The position numbers and the translations under genes were made by a program. DNA of 31,110 bases from Streptomyces sp. NRRL S-244 (GTDB taxonomy: Bacteria > Actinomycetota > Actinomycetes > Streptomycetales > Streptomycetaceae): the NCBI RefSeq assembly GCF_000717915.1, contig NZ_JOCX01000044.1:1-31110 (forward strand). Direction: 5' to 3'. Shown in pieces: positions 8,286 to 16,581 of the stretch. Under the pieces are notes generated by a model. The model saw only the letters and a program-made list of their open reading frames with translations, was not told the DNA's origin and ran no database searches. Within the stretch, counting starts at the first letter, position 1, and every line of letters starts with the position of its first letter.

Positions 8286-9977
8286 CTATTCGACCCCGAT
8301 GAGCAGGGGCGCCGAGTACCGCCCGCCGCGGTAGGTGACCGTGTCCACCGCCAGGTGCCCGTGCTGTACGTACGCCTCCAGGCGCTCGGCGAGGGCGTCC
8401 GGCACCTCCGGCCCCAGGACCAGGGTGACGAGTTCGCCGCCGGAGCCCAGCATCCGCTCCAGCACCGCCTGGGCGGTCTCGTCGAGGCCGGAGCCGATGA
8501 CGGCGACGTCCCCGTCGATGAGCCCGAGCACGTCCCCGGCCTGGCAGATGCCGGCGGAGGTGAACGACTGCCGTTCGGCGACGGCGAGTTCCCCGTAGCG
8601 GGTGGCGCCGGCGGCCGCGGTCATGGCGACCACGTCCTCGTCGAAGCTGCCCTCCGGATCGTGGACGGCGAGGGCGGCCAGGCCCTGGACGGCGGAGCGG
8701 GTGGGGATCACGGCCACCCGTACGCCGTCGGCGCGGGCCTGTTCGGCGGCGGCGGCCGCGACGGCGCGCTGGTCGGCGCCGCCGGGCAGCAGCACCACCT
8801 CGCGGGCGTGCGCGCGCCGGATGGCGTCGACGAGCGCGGCGGCGTCCGGGACCTCTCCGGGGCGGGCGAGCACGGTGGTGGCGCCCGCCTCCCCGCACAG
8901 CCCGGCCAGCCCCTCGCCCGGGACCACGGCGACGACGGCGCGCTGGACGCGCTCGCCGCGCGCCCGGCGCCGCTCGTCGGCGAAGTGGGTGATGCGGATC
9001 CGGTACGGCCGCCCGGCGACCACACCGGCCTCCACGGCGGCGCCGGGGTCGTCGACGTGGACGTGCACGTTCCACAGTCCGTCGCCGCCGACCACCACCA
9101 GGGAGTCCCCGAGTCCGTCGAGGCGCTCGCGCAGCTGCGCCACGGCCGGCTCGGCGGCCTCCAGCAGGTAGATGACCTCGTACGCGGGCCCGCCCTGCTC
9201 CTCGGCGTCGCAGGGCTGCGGCGGCCGCGGTACGGGCACGGCCCGGCCGCGTACGGCCTCGGCCGCGGGCTCCCGGCCCGACAGCGCCTGCCACAGGGCC
9301 CCGAGTACGGCGACCAGCCCGCAGCCCCCGGCGTCGACCACTCCGGCGCGGCCCAGCTCGGCCAGCTGCCCCGGGGTGTCGGCGAGGGCCGCGCGGGCCC
9401 CGTCGTAGGCGGCCCGGGCCACGTCGGCGGCGGTACCGGCGGCCGCCCCGGCCGCCTCGCCGGCCCGCGCCGCCGCGGCGGCGACGGTGAGCATGGTGCC
9501 CTCCACCGGGTGCGCGACGGCCTGGTAGGCCTCCTCGGCGGCCCGGGTCAGCGCCGCGGCCAGCATCCGGCCGGGTCCGCGGTCCCCGGGCTCGTCGCCG
9601 AGCACGTCGGCCACGCCGCGCAGCAGCTGCGCCAGGATCGTCCCCGAGTTCCCGCGGGCGCCTATGAGGGCGCCGTGCGCGTAGGCCCGTACGGCCTCGG
9701 GGAGGGAGGCGGTCGCGGCCACGGCGACCGGGGCGTCCGCTGTGGTCTCGCTCACGCCTGCGGGTGACGTTGCGAGCGCCTCGACCAGGGCGCGGTCCGC
9801 CGACTCGGCGGTCAGGTAGAGGTTGGTTCCGGTGTCCGCGTCCGCGACCGGGTAGACGTTGATCGCGTCGATGTCCTCGCGGGCCCGGCCCAGCGCGGCC
9901 ACGGCCAGCGAGCTCCAGGTGCGCACCGCTTCGGCGTCGAGCTCGTCGGCGGGCTGCGGCTGCGGCTCGTGCTGCAC
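8286..9977 (-). CDS. DAK2/DegV-type kinase, FakA (YloV)-like
   Basis: 563 aa from GTG 9977, chosen for the GGAGGAA site 6-7 nt upstream. The N-terminal DhaL (DAK2) domain has the Mg-ATP motif INVYPVADADTGTNLYLT and ARGNSGTILAQLL. A middle and a C-terminal domain follow, as in FakA/YloV proteins. In Firmicutes FakA phosphorylates fatty acids bound to the carrier FakB, feeding phospholipid synthesis. Whether the actinobacterial homologue does this is inference; no FakB/DegV partner is in the window. The gene precedes recG, an order seen also in Firmicutes (yloV-recG). It is transcribed divergently from rpmB. Confidence 0.85.
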   Translation of the reverse strand: MQHEPQPQPADELDAEAVRTWSSLAVAALGRAREDIDAINVYPVADADTGTNLYLTAESADRALVEALATSPAGVSETTADAPVAVAATASLPEAVRAYAHGALIGARGNSGTILAQLLRGVADVLGDEPGDRGPGRMLAAALTRAAEEAYQAVAHPVEGTMLTVAAAAARAGEAAGAAAGTAADVARAAYDGARAALADTPGQLAELGRAGVVDAGGCGLVAVLGALWQALSGREPAAEAVRGRAVPVPRPPQPCDAEEQGGPAYEVIYLLEAAEPAVAQLRERLDGLGDSLVVVGGDGLWNVHVHVDDPGAAVEAGVVAGRPYRIRITHFADERRRARGERVQRAVVAVVPGEGLAGLCGEAGATTVLARPGEVPDAAALVDAIRRAHAREVVLLPGGADQRAVAAAAAEQARADGVRVAVIPTRSAVQGLAALAVHDPEGSFDEDVVAMTAAAGATRYGELAVAERQSFTSAGICQAGDVLGLIDGDVAVIGSGLDETAQAVLERMLGSGGELVTLVLGPEVPDALAERLEAYVQHGHLAVDTVTYRGGRYSAPLLIGVE

Positions 9978-10077
9978 CGGGCGTTCCTCCTCGTGCGGGC
10001 CAGGGTTCACCGCAGGGTAACCAAGGACTGCCGGGTGTCAGGGGCCCCGGGCGGGATCGGCGGCGGCCATGGTAGTT

Positions 10078-10106
10078 TTCTTGGACGGACGCAGTCGTTG
10101 TATGCT
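10078..10106 (+). promoter_or_regulatory. Candidate rpmB promoter
   Basis: TATGCT (10101-10106) is a good -10 hexamer. The best-spaced -35 (TTCTTG, 10078-10083, 17 nt) is weak; TTGGAC at 10081 is closer to consensus but only 14 nt away. The predicted start near 10113 gives a leader of about 114 nt. Confidence 0.42.
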
Positions 10107-10115
10107 GCTCCGGTT

Positions 10116-10189
10116 GCCCGATGAAAGTCGGGCCAATTCCCCCGGCAAACCACTCAGACTTCTCAGACTTCTGATCCGGTGCGCCGGAT
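10116..10189 (+). other. Structured 5' leader of rpmB with tandem 9-bp repeat
   Basis: Two perfect hairpins are present: GCCCGA/TCGGGC (10116-10133, 6-nt loop) and ATCCGG/CCGGAT (10174-10189, loop TGCG). Between them CTCAGACTT occurs twice back to back (10153-10170). These could form a ribosomal-protein leader that controls L28 synthesis. No known leader family is recognised. Confidence 0.4.
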
Positions 10190-10226
10190 TTCACTGTAAG
10201 TGCATCTGAAGTCTTTGGAGTGACCT

Positions 10227-10412
10227 GTGGCTGCCAACTGCGACGTTTGCGCCAAGGGGCCGAGCTTCGGCAACAACATCTCCCACTCGCACCGCCGCAC
10301 CTCGCGTCGCTGGAACCCGAACATCCAGCGCGTTCGTGCCATGGTCAGTGGGACGCCGAAGCGCCTCAACGTCTGCACCTCGTGCATCAAGGCCGGCAAG
10401 GTCTCGCGCTGA
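10227..10412 (+). CDS. rpmB: 50S ribosomal protein L28
   Basis: A 61-aa large-subunit protein starting at GTG 10227 with GGAG 6 nt upstream. The sequence MAANCDVCAKGPSFGNNISH and the C-terminal CTSCIKAGKVSR show the two CxxC pairs of the zinc-binding (C+) L28. It is monocistronic: a long leader lies upstream and a strong terminator follows. In many actinobacteria a cysteine-free L28 paralogue is Zur-controlled; it is not here. Confidence 0.97.
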   Translation: MAANCDVCAKGPSFGNNISHSHRRTSRRWNPNIQRVRAMVSGTPKRLNVCTSCIKAGKVSR

Positions 10413-10450
10413 CGCCAACCGTCGTAGCGCAGCCCTTTCCGGTTGCCAAG

Positions 10451-10481
10451 AAGGCCGGTCCACCTCGTGGACCGGCCTTTT
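10451..10481 (+). terminator. Rho-independent terminator of rpmB
   Basis: A perfect 13-bp stem (10451-10463 with 10467-10479), 3-nt loop and a short T run (CTTTTG) lie 38 nt past the rpmB stop. Confidence 0.88.
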
Positions 10482-10516
10482 GCCTTGTCCGGACCCGCGG
10501 ACACGGACATGAAGAA

Positions 10517-10544
10517 GACCACCGCGTCACGTGACGCGGTGGTC
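10517..10544 (-). terminator. 28-bp perfect palindrome, terminator of thiD
   Basis: 14 bp are repeated in perfect inversion with no spacer (10517-10530 and 10531-10544; centre CACGTG). It lies 19 nt past the thiD stop, and on the minus strand it is followed by TCTTCTTC. A terminator for thiL-thiD is likely; as DNA it could also bind a dimeric protein. Confidence 0.7.
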
Positions 10545-10563
10545 CTCTGCCGTCCTGCCGCCG

Positions 10564-11367
10564 TCAGCGGTGCCACTGCCAGGCGTGGTCCACCGGGCCG
10601 ATGCCGCCGCCGAGCGCGAAGCCGGCCGCGATGGCGCCGCTCACGTACTCCTTGGCCTCCATGACGGCCTGCGGCACGTCCTGCCCCTTGGCGAGCCCGG
10701 CGGCTATCGCACTGGCCAGGGTGCAGCCGGTGCCGTGGGTGTGCCGGTTGTCGTGGCGCGGCGCCCTCAGCCACAGCTGGGTGTCCCCGTCGGTGAGCAG
10801 GTCGGCGGCCTCGCCCCCGTGGGCGGCCAGGTGCCCGCCCTTGATCAGCGCCCACTCCGGCCCGTACGCGAGGACGGCGTCGGCGGCCCGCCGCATGTCG
10901 TCCTCGCTCTCCACCACCACGCCGGTGAGCTGCGCCACCTCGTCCAGGTTCGGGGTGGCCACGGTGGCCCGCGGCAGCAGCTCCTTGCGTACGGCGTCCA
11001 GCGCCGAGGCGGCGAGCAGCGCGTCCCCGTGCTTGGAGACCCCGACCGGGTCGACGACGGCGGGGGCGGAGGTGGCGGCCAGCAGTTCGGCCACCGTCTC
11101 CACCAGCGCGGTGGAGGCCAGCATCCCGGTCTTGACCGCGTGGACGCCCATGTCGTCCACGACGGCCCGGTACTGGGCCTTCACGGCCTCGGCGGGCAGT
11201 TCCCAGACCCCCTGCACCCCGAGGGAGTTCTGCGCGGTCACGGCCGTCACCACGCTCATCCCGTGCACGCCGAGTGCCAGCATCGTCTTGAGGTCGGCCT
11301 GGATCCCGGCGCCACCGCCGGAATCGGATCCGGCGACGGTCAGGCACAGCGGTGGCGCGTCGGTCAT
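10564..11367 (-). CDS. thiD: Hydroxymethylpyrimidine/phosphomethylpyrimidine kinase
   Basis: Phosphorylates HMP and HMP-phosphate for thiamine synthesis. It has 267 aa from ATG 11367. The ribokinase-like signature [18 protein letters not shown] is at the N-terminus, with DPVGVSKHG in the middle and the anion-hole/catalytic [14 protein letters not shown] near the C-terminus. The start overlaps the thiL stop in ATGA, so the two are translationally coupled. No TPP riboswitch is recognisable upstream of the pair. Confidence 0.95.
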   Translation of the reverse strand: MTDAPPLCLTVAGSDSGGGAGIQADLKTMLALGVHGMSVVTAVTAQNSLGVQGVWELPAEAVKAQYRAVVDDMGVHAVKTGMLASTALVETVAELLAATSAPAVVDPVGVSKHGDALLAASALDAVRKELLPRATVATPNLDEVAQLTGVVVESEDDMRRAADAVLAYGPEWALIKGGHLAAHGGEAADLLTDGDTQLWLRAPRHDNRHTHGTGCTLASAIAAGLAKGQDVPQAVMEAKEYVSGAIAAGFALGGGIGPVDHAWQWHR

Positions 11368-12347
11368 CTGGAGGTCTCCTCGGTGGACGGGTCGGAGCCG
11401 AAGTGGTCCCAGCCGCCGGTGCTCGTCCAGGGGGCGCCGTCCACGGTCACCTGGGGCAGCGCGGACCGGTTCAGCACCTCCCCGATGACCTTCCACCGGG
11501 CCGGCAGTTTCACGTCGGGCGGGAAGGTCGCCACGATGGCGTGATCTTCTCCTCCGGTGAGCACCCACTGCAAGGGGTCGACCCCGACGGCCTGCCCGAT
11601 GTCGTGCATCTGCGTCGGGATGTCGACGGCCGCCGAGCGCAGGTCGATCCGTACCTTGCTGGCCTCCGCGATGTGCCCGAGGTCGGCGATCAGGCCGTCG
11701 CTGACGTCGGTCATCGCGGTGGCGCCGAGCCCGGCGGCCGCGGGGCCCGCATGGTACGGGGGTTCGGGGCGCCGGTGCGCCTCGACGAAAGCCCGCGGCG
11801 AGCGGAACCCGCGCGAGAGCACGGCGAATCCGGCCGCGGACCAGCCCAGCCAGCCCGTGACGGCCACGACGTCGCCGGGCTGGGCGCCGGAGCGCAGCAC
11901 GGGCTCGTGGTTGCGCAGGTCGCCGAGGGCGGTGATGGCCACGGTGATGGTGTCCCCGCGGACGACGTCGCCGCCGACCACGGCCGCGCCGGCGACCTGG
12001 CACTCGTCGCGGATGCCGTCCATCAGCTCGGTGGGCCAGGTGACCGGCAGCTCGGCCGGGACGACGAGGCCGAGCAGCAGCGCGGTCGGCACCGCGCCCA
12101 TGGCGGCGATGTCGGCGAGGTTCTGCGCGGCGGCCTTGCGGCCGACGTCGTACGCGGTGGACCAGTCGCGCCGGAAGTGCCTGCCTTCCAGCAGGATGTC
12201 GGTGCTCGCCACGACCCGCCGGTCGGGGGCCGACACGACCGCGGCGTCGTCGCCCGGTCCGAGCCGGACCGCCGGGGTGGTGGTGAGCCGTGAGGTGAGC
12301 TCCCGAATGAGCCCGAACTCCCCCAGCTCGCCCACAGTGCCCTTCAT
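11364..12347 (-). CDS. thiL: Thiamine-monophosphate kinase
   Basis: Converts thiamine monophosphate to the active diphosphate. It has 327 aa from ATG 12347, which has AAGGGG 8 nt upstream. Family motifs: GPGDDAAVV (Mg/ATP-binding aspartates, residues ~31-39), [42 protein letters not shown], and [18 protein letters not shown]. The C-terminal block [12 protein letters not shown] is also conserved. It lies upstream of thiD with a 4-nt overlap. The promoter region holds two TTGACG copies 12 nt apart on the minus strand. Confidence 0.95.
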   Translation of the reverse strand: MKGTVGELGEFGLIRELTSRLTTTPAVRLGPGDDAAVVSAPDRRVVASTDILLEGRHFRRDWSTAYDVGRKAAAQNLADIAAMGAVPTALLLGLVVPAELPVTWPTELMDGIRDECQVAGAAVVGGDVVRGDTITVAITALGDLRNHEPVLRSGAQPGDVVAVTGWLGWSAAGFAVLSRGFRSPRAFVEAHRRPEPPYHAGPAAAGLGATAMTDVSDGLIADLGHIAEASKVRIDLRSAAVDIPTQMHDIGQAVGVDPLQWVLTGGEDHAIVATFPPDVKLPARWKVIGEVLNRSALPQVTVDGAPWTSTGGWDHFGSDPSTEETSR

Positions 12348-12515
12348 CGCTGTGCCCCTTCTTGCCCAGTCCGCTTGCGGTCGCGAGCCGTCACAGCTCT
12401 GGGTACCGTCAACAGATACGTCAACTTCTGCTCTCCGTACGCCCCGCCGTGCGTGGCGCCGTGCCCCCGGGTCTCCCCGTGGTGCTCGGCAACGCGGTAC
12501 CGTGGCGTCCCTTCT

Positions 12516-12551
12516 TCCCCGGGCCCACCCGAATCCCTGGGCCCACCCGAA
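12516..12551. repeat. Two tandem 18-bp units upstream of the AsnC-like gene
   Basis: TCCCCGGGCCCACCCGAA (12516-12533) is followed immediately by TCCCTGGGCCCACCCGAA (12534-12551), 17 of 18 identical. They end 40 nt before the GTG start of the next gene. Each contains GGGCCC, and the period of 18 bp puts the two sites on nearly the same face of the helix. Confidence 0.9.
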
Positions 12552-12591
12552 GGTTAGGGGAATCGATCCTCGTGGCCGCCCTGGAGGTTCC

Positions 12592-12825
12592 GTGGTACAG
12601 GCGTACATCCTTATCCAGACCGAGGTGGGCAAGGCGTCGTTCGTCGCCGAGTCCATCAGCCAGATCCCGGGGGTGATCCAGGCAGAGGACGTGACGGGCC
12701 CGTACGACGTCATCGTGCGTGCCCAGGCCGACACCGTGGACGAGCTCGGCCGCATGGTCGTCGCCAAGGTGCAGCAGGTGGAGGGCATCACCCGCACCCT
12801 GACCTGCCCGGTGGTCCATCTGTAG
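12592..12825 (+). CDS. Single-domain Lrp/AsnC ligand-binding (RAM) protein
   Basis: 77 aa from GTG 12592, which has GGAGG 4 nt upstream. The protein is a bare RAM domain (MVQAYILIQTEVGKASFVAE, then IPGVIQAEDVTGPYDVIVRA and VEGITRTLTCPVVHL). It has the beta-alpha-beta pattern of the C-terminal ligand-binding and oligomerising half of Lrp/AsnC and lacks the DNA-binding half. Stand-alone RAM proteins assemble as dimers or octamers and may bind amino acids or modulate full-length Lrp proteins; the role here is unknown. It is divergent from thiL and followed 20 nt later by the lipoprotein gene. Confidence 0.88.
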   Translation: MVQAYILIQTEVGKASFVAESISQIPGVIQAEDVTGPYDVIVRAQADTVDELGRMVVAKVQQVEGITRTLTCPVVHL

Positions 12826-12833
12826 CCCCCGTC

Positions 12834-12839
12834 TACTCT
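12834..12839 (+). promoter_or_regulatory. -10 element of the DUF3515 gene, leaderless
   Basis: TACTCT ends 6 nt before the GTG at 12846, placing the predicted transcript start at the start codon. There is no ribosome site and no good -35. Confidence 0.4.
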
Positions 12840-12845
12840 TGGCCG

Positions 12846-13349
12846 GTGATGACCCTCCACCGCCGGCCCCTGCGTCTGCCCGCCTTGCCCGTACTGGTCG
12901 CGGTACTGGCCCTCGCGGGCTGTACCCCGGGTGACTCCGAAGCCCGGGTGGACCCGCCGCCCACGCCGCCCGCCGACGTCGCGGGGTTCTGTGCAGCACT
13001 GCACGGGGAACTCCCGGAGACGGTGGCCGGCCTGGCGCGGGCCAAGACAGCGCCGGAGTCGGATCTGACCGCCGCGTGGGGCGGCTCGGCGATCGTACTG
13101 CGGTGCGGTATCCCCAAGCCCCCCGAGATGGCTGATCCGAAGCAGGAGGGCGTCGAGGTCAACGGCGTCCGGTGGCTGCTGGAAAAGGTCCCCGACAGCG
13201 CCGGCGGGGGGTTCCGGTTCATCACCGGGATGCGGCTCGCGTACACCGAGGTCCGGGTCGACAAGGAGCATGCCACGGATGCGGGGATGCTCGTCGGGCT
13301 GTCCACCGTCGTGGCCAGGACCGTCCCCGAGGGCATCTCCTCGTACTGA
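12846..13349 (+). CDS. DUF3515 lipoprotein
   Basis: 167 aa. A basic N-terminus (HRRPLRLP), a hydrophobic run and the lipobox LALAGC mark a lipoprotein anchored to the outer face of the membrane. The mature part follows a Pro-rich spacer and contains two further cysteines (FCAALHGELP and VLRCGIPKPP) that could form a disulfide. The pattern CALHGELPETVAGL to VRWLLEKVP and TGMRLAYTEVRVD matches actinobacterial DUF3515, of unknown function. GTG 12846 is preferred over ATG 12849 because a -10 hexamer ends 6 nt upstream. It faces ddl and shares a terminator with it. Confidence 0.86.
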   Translation: MMTLHRRPLRLPALPVLVAVLALAGCTPGDSEARVDPPPTPPADVAGFCAALHGELPETVAGLARAKTAPESDLTAAWGGSAIVLRCGIPKPPEMADPKQEGVEVNGVRWLLEKVPDSAGGGFRFITGMRLAYTEVRVDKEHATDAGMLVGLSTVVARTVPEGISSY

Positions 13350-13373
13350 CGGGGCCCTGCGCCCCTTCGCACA

Positions 13374-13408
13374 CCGACCGCCCGCCGGGAATCCCGGCGG
13401 GCGGTCGG
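13374..13408. terminator. Bidirectional terminator between DUF3515 and ddl
   Basis: A perfect 16-bp stem (13374-13389 with 13393-13408) with a 3-nt loop lies between two convergent genes. It has no U tract in either direction but is very stable. Confidence 0.85.
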
Positions 13409-13437
13409 CATGTACGGCGCTGCGGCTGCGACTGCGG

Positions 13438-14595
13438 CTAGCGCAGACCGGTGGAGCGGCTCAGGGCCGCCTGGATCAGGCGGTCCACCAGCTCCGGGTA
13501 CTCGATGCCCGACTCCTGCCACATCCGCGGGTACATGGAGATCGGGGTGAAGCCCGGCATCGTGTTGATCTCGTTGATGACGAACGTGCCGTCCTCGGTG
13601 AGGAAGAAGTCGGCGCGCACGAGGCCCTCGCAGGACGCGGCGTCGAACGCCTCGATCGCGAGCCGCTGCACCTCGGCGGTCTGCTCCGGGGTGAGCGGAG
13701 CGGGCACGATCCCGGAGGCGGAGTCGATGTACTTCGCCTCGAAGTCATAGAAGTCGTGGCTGGAGACCGGCGGGATCTCGGCGGGCAGGCTCGCGCGCGG
13801 CCCGTCCTCGAACTCCAGCACCCCGCACTCGATCTCGCGGCCGCGCAGCAGCGCCTCCACGATGATCTTCGGGTCGTGGCGCTGTGCCTCGCGGATCGCC
13901 GCGTCGAGGCCGGAGACTTCGTCGACCTTGGTGATGCCGATGGAGGAGCCGGCCCGGGCGGGCTTGATGAACAGCGGCCAGCCGTGCTCACCGGCGAATT
14001 CCAGGATCCGCGCCTTGGCGGCGTCCGGGTCGGCGTCCCACTCGCGGGGCCGGACGGTCACGTACGGGCCGACGGGGAGGCCGAAGGAGGTGAAGACGCG
14101 CTTCATGTACTCCTTGTCCTGGCCGACGGCCGAGGCGAGGACGCCCGAGCCGACGTACGGGATGCCGGAGAGCTCCAGCAGGCCCTGCAGGGTGCCGTCC
14201 TCGCCGTACGGGCCGTGCAGCATCGGGAAGACGACGTCGACCTCGCCCAGGGCCTTGGGGACGGCTCCCGGCTCGGTGTAGACGACCTCGCGGTTGGCCG
14301 GGTCGACGGAGAGCACGACGGCTCCGTCCTCGGAGTCCGCGAGCTCCTCGACGCTCGGCAGCTTGCGGTCGGCGATGGCCATCCGCGCGGGCTCGTCGGC
14401 GGTCAGCGCCCACCGGCCGTCCGTGGTGATGCCGATGGGCAGCACCTCGTACTTGGACCGGTCGATGGAGCGCAGCACGGCGCCCGCGGTGACGACCGAG
14501 ATGGCGTGTTCCGAGCTGCGGCCGCCGAACACGACGGCCACGCGGGGCTTACGGCCCTGCTGCTCAGGGGTCTGGGGGAGGTTCTCGCTGCTCAT
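13438..14595 (-). CDS. ddl: D-alanine--D-alanine ligase
   Basis: ATP-dependent ligase making D-Ala-D-Ala for peptidoglycan. It has 385 aa, slightly longer than E. coli DdlB, as usual for actinobacteria. ATP-grasp architecture: N-terminal VVFGGRSSEHAISVVTAGA, then HGPYGEDGTLQGLLELSGIP, ATP-binding KPARAGSSIGITKV, and the metal/omega region NEINTMPGFTPISMYPRM. The tyrosine of GIPYVGS fits the D-Ala-D-Ala (not D-Lac) form. It is the last gene of plsC-gpsA-ddl, 39 nt after gpsA. Confidence 0.96.
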   Translation of the reverse strand: MSSENLPQTPEQQGRKPRVAVVFGGRSSEHAISVVTAGAVLRSIDRSKYEVLPIGITTDGRWALTADEPARMAIADRKLPSVEELADSEDGAVVLSVDPANREVVYTEPGAVPKALGEVDVVFPMLHGPYGEDGTLQGLLELSGIPYVGSGVLASAVGQDKEYMKRVFTSFGLPVGPYVTVRPREWDADPDAAKARILEFAGEHGWPLFIKPARAGSSIGITKVDEVSGLDAAIREAQRHDPKIIVEALLRGREIECGVLEFEDGPRASLPAEIPPVSSHDFYDFEAKYIDSASGIVPAPLTPEQTAEVQRLAIEAFDAASCEGLVRADFFLTEDGTFVINEINTMPGFTPISMYPRMWQESGIEYPELVDRLIQAALSRSTGLR

Positions 14596-14634
14596 ATCGC
14601 CACGACGATACCCGCTCGGGCGTCCGGAAAGGAG

Positions 14635-15645
14635 TCAGCGGCGTTCCGGTTTGGCGCTGCGCCCCATCAGTTCCTTCAGCGCGACCAGTGGCGGCTTGCC
14701 GTGGTGGACGATGTCGACGACCGTGTCGGTGATCGGCATGTCGACCCCGTGGCGGCGGGCCAGATCGGCCACCGACTGGCAGGACTTGACGCCCTCGGCG
14801 GTCTGCTTGGTGACCGCGATGGTCTCCTCCAGCGTCATTCCGCGCCCGAGGTTGGTGCCGAAGGTGTGGTTCCGGGAGAGCGGCGAGGAGCAGGTGGCGA
14901 CGAGGTCGCCGAGGCCCGCGAGACCGGAGAAGGTGAGCGGGTCGGCGCCCATCGCCAGGCCCAGCCGGGTCGCTTCGGCGAGGCCCCGGGTGATGAGGGA
15001 GCCCTTGGTGTTGTCGCCCAGTCCCATGCCGTCCGCGATGCCGACGGCGAGGCCGATGACGTTCTTGACGGCGCCGCCCAGCTCGCAGCCGATGACGTCG
15101 GTGCTCGTGTACGGGCGGAAGTACGGGGTGTGGCAGGCCGCCTGGAGGCGCTGCGCGACGGCCTCGTCGGAGCAGGCGACGACGGCGGCGGCGGGCTGGC
15201 GGGCGGCGATCTCACGGGCCAGGTTGGGGCCGGTGACGACGGCGACGCGCTCGGCGGGGACCTTGGCGACCTCCTCGATGACCTCGCTCATGCGCTTGGC
15301 GCTGCCGAGTTCGATGCCCTTCATCAGGGAGACGAGCACGGCGTCGGCGGGCAGCAGCGGGGCCCATTCGGCGAGGTTGCCGCGCAGGGTCTGGGAGGGG
15401 ATGGCGAGGACCGCGTAGTCGGCGCCTGCCGCGGCCTCGGCCGGGTCGGTGGTGGCGCGCATGTTCGCGGGGAGTTCGACGTCCGGGAAGTAGTCCGGGT
15501 TGGTCCGGCCCGTGTTGATGGCGTCGACGACCTCGCGGCGGCGGCCCCACAGGGTCACCTCGCAGCCTGCGTCGGCGAGCACCATGCCGAAGGCCGTGCC
15601 CCAGGAGCCGGTTCCGAAGACGGCTGCCTTCACGGGACGTGTCAC
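14635..15645 (-). CDS. gpsA: NAD(P)-dependent glycerol-3-phosphate dehydrogenase
   Basis: Reduces dihydroxyacetone phosphate to sn-glycerol-3-phosphate, the backbone for phospholipids. It has 336 aa from GTG 15645, with GGAGGA 7 nt upstream inside plsC. The nucleotide-binding motif is AAVFGTGSWGTAFGMVLAD; the catalytic lysine lies in GAVKNVIGLAVGIADGMGLG, and TGPNLAREIA and SGLAGLGDLVATCSSP are also family blocks. The start overlaps the plsC stop by 4 nt (GTGA). Its product is the substrate for acyltransferases such as PlsB/PlsY, and PlsC acts next. Confidence 0.96.
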   Translation of the reverse strand: MTRPVKAAVFGTGSWGTAFGMVLADAGCEVTLWGRRREVVDAINTGRTNPDYFPDVELPANMRATTDPAEAAAGADYAVLAIPSQTLRGNLAEWAPLLPADAVLVSLMKGIELGSAKRMSEVIEEVAKVPAERVAVVTGPNLAREIAARQPAAAVVACSDEAVAQRLQAACHTPYFRPYTSTDVIGCELGGAVKNVIGLAVGIADGMGLGDNTKGSLITRGLAEATRLGLAMGADPLTFSGLAGLGDLVATCSSPLSRNHTFGTNLGRGMTLEETIAVTKQTAEGVKSCQSVADLARRHGVDMPITDTVVDIVHHGKPPLVALKELMGRSAKPERR

Positions 15646-16394
15646 TTCAGGTCCTCCCCCGCGGCCTTGCGCCGCTGTTCCAGCCTGGCCTTGCGATGGT
15701 CGTACGGCTGCTCCGGTGCCTTCTCGCCGCGCAGCTCCTCCAGCAGCTCCGTGATGGCCGCCATGATGGTCTCGGTGACCTCCTTGAGCACGTCCGGGGT
15801 GGGCTCCCGGTCGTAGAACTCGGAGAGGTCCACGGGGGGTCCGGCCAGCACCTGGAGGGTCTTGCGCGGGAACAGGCGGACCTTGTCCTCCTTGGCGTAG
15901 GGCGGCATCGCGAGGTTCGCGCCCCACTGGGCCACCGGAATGACCGGCGCCTTGGTCATCAGCGCCACCCGCGCCGCGCCGGTCTTGCCGGCCATCGGCC
16001 ACAGGTCCGGATCGCGGGTGAGGGTGCCTTCCGGATAAAAGGCCACGCATTCGCCGCGCTCGATCGCGTCCACGGCGGCCCGGAATGCGTCCAGGGCGTT
16101 GGTGGTCTCGCGGTAGACCGGGATCTGGCCGGAGCCGCGCAGGATCGCGCCGACCACGGGGACCTTGAAGAGGGCCGCCTTGGCGAGCAATCGGGGCACC
16201 CGGCCGGTGTTGTACTGGAAGTGCGCGTAGGAGAGCGGGTCCAGATACGAGTTGTGATTGACGGCCGTGATAAACCCGCCGTCGGCCGGAATGTGGTCCA
16301 TTCCCCGCCAGTCCCGCTTGAAGAGCACCACCAGCGGCGGTTTTGCGATGACCGCCGCCAGGCGGTACCAGAAGCCGATTCTGCGGCGGGACAC
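15642..16394 (-). CDS. 1-acyl-sn-glycerol-3-phosphate acyltransferase (PlsC family)
   Basis: A membrane-associated acyltransferase expected to make phosphatidic acid from lysophosphatidate. It has 250 aa from GTG 16394, with GAGGAAGG 7 nt upstream. The catalytic NHxxxxD motif is NHNSYLD; GSGQIPVYRE, VAFYPEGTLTRD and PVAQWGANL are the other acyltransferase motifs. A hydrophobic N-terminal stretch (FWYRLAAVIAKPPLVVLF) may insert in the membrane. A charged tail rich in Lys/Arg/Glu ends the protein. The family includes other lyso-lipid acyltransferases, so the exact acceptor is not fixed. It is the first gene of the plsC-gpsA-ddl operon. Confidence 0.9.
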   Translation of the reverse strand: MSRRRIGFWYRLAAVIAKPPLVVLFKRDWRGMDHIPADGGFITAVNHNSYLDPLSYAHFQYNTGRVPRLLAKAALFKVPVVGAILRGSGQIPVYRETTNALDAFRAAVDAIERGECVAFYPEGTLTRDPDLWPMAGKTGAARVALMTKAPVIPVAQWGANLAMPPYAKEDKVRLFPRKTLQVLAGPPVDLSEFYDREPTPDVLKEVTETIMAAITELLEELRGEKAPEQPYDHRKARLEQRRKAAGEDLK

Positions 16395-16581
16395 TCGGAC
16401 ACCTTCCTCTAGGACCGGTGCGCGGCTGGGCACCTGGTCGGCCGGACAAGTGTGGCCTCAGGTCCGGTCTCTGTCGAGAACACCGTACGCCCCGCCCGGA
16501 GCACCGGACCTACGGGCCGACCGGGCAGAGGCGACAATGGGCCGACGCATGACCAGGCCATGACCCGGCCATGGTCCGCGC

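Noticed and set aside
12348..12591. A TPP riboswitch upstream of thiL-thiD
   Set aside because: No THI-box core sequence (such as CTGAGA) was found at the expected distance; the gap looks like a simple divergent promoter region.
13438..14595. ddl as a vancomycin-type resistance ligase
   Set aside because: No vanH or vanX neighbour; it has housekeeping D-Ala-D-Ala motifs and core-genome context.
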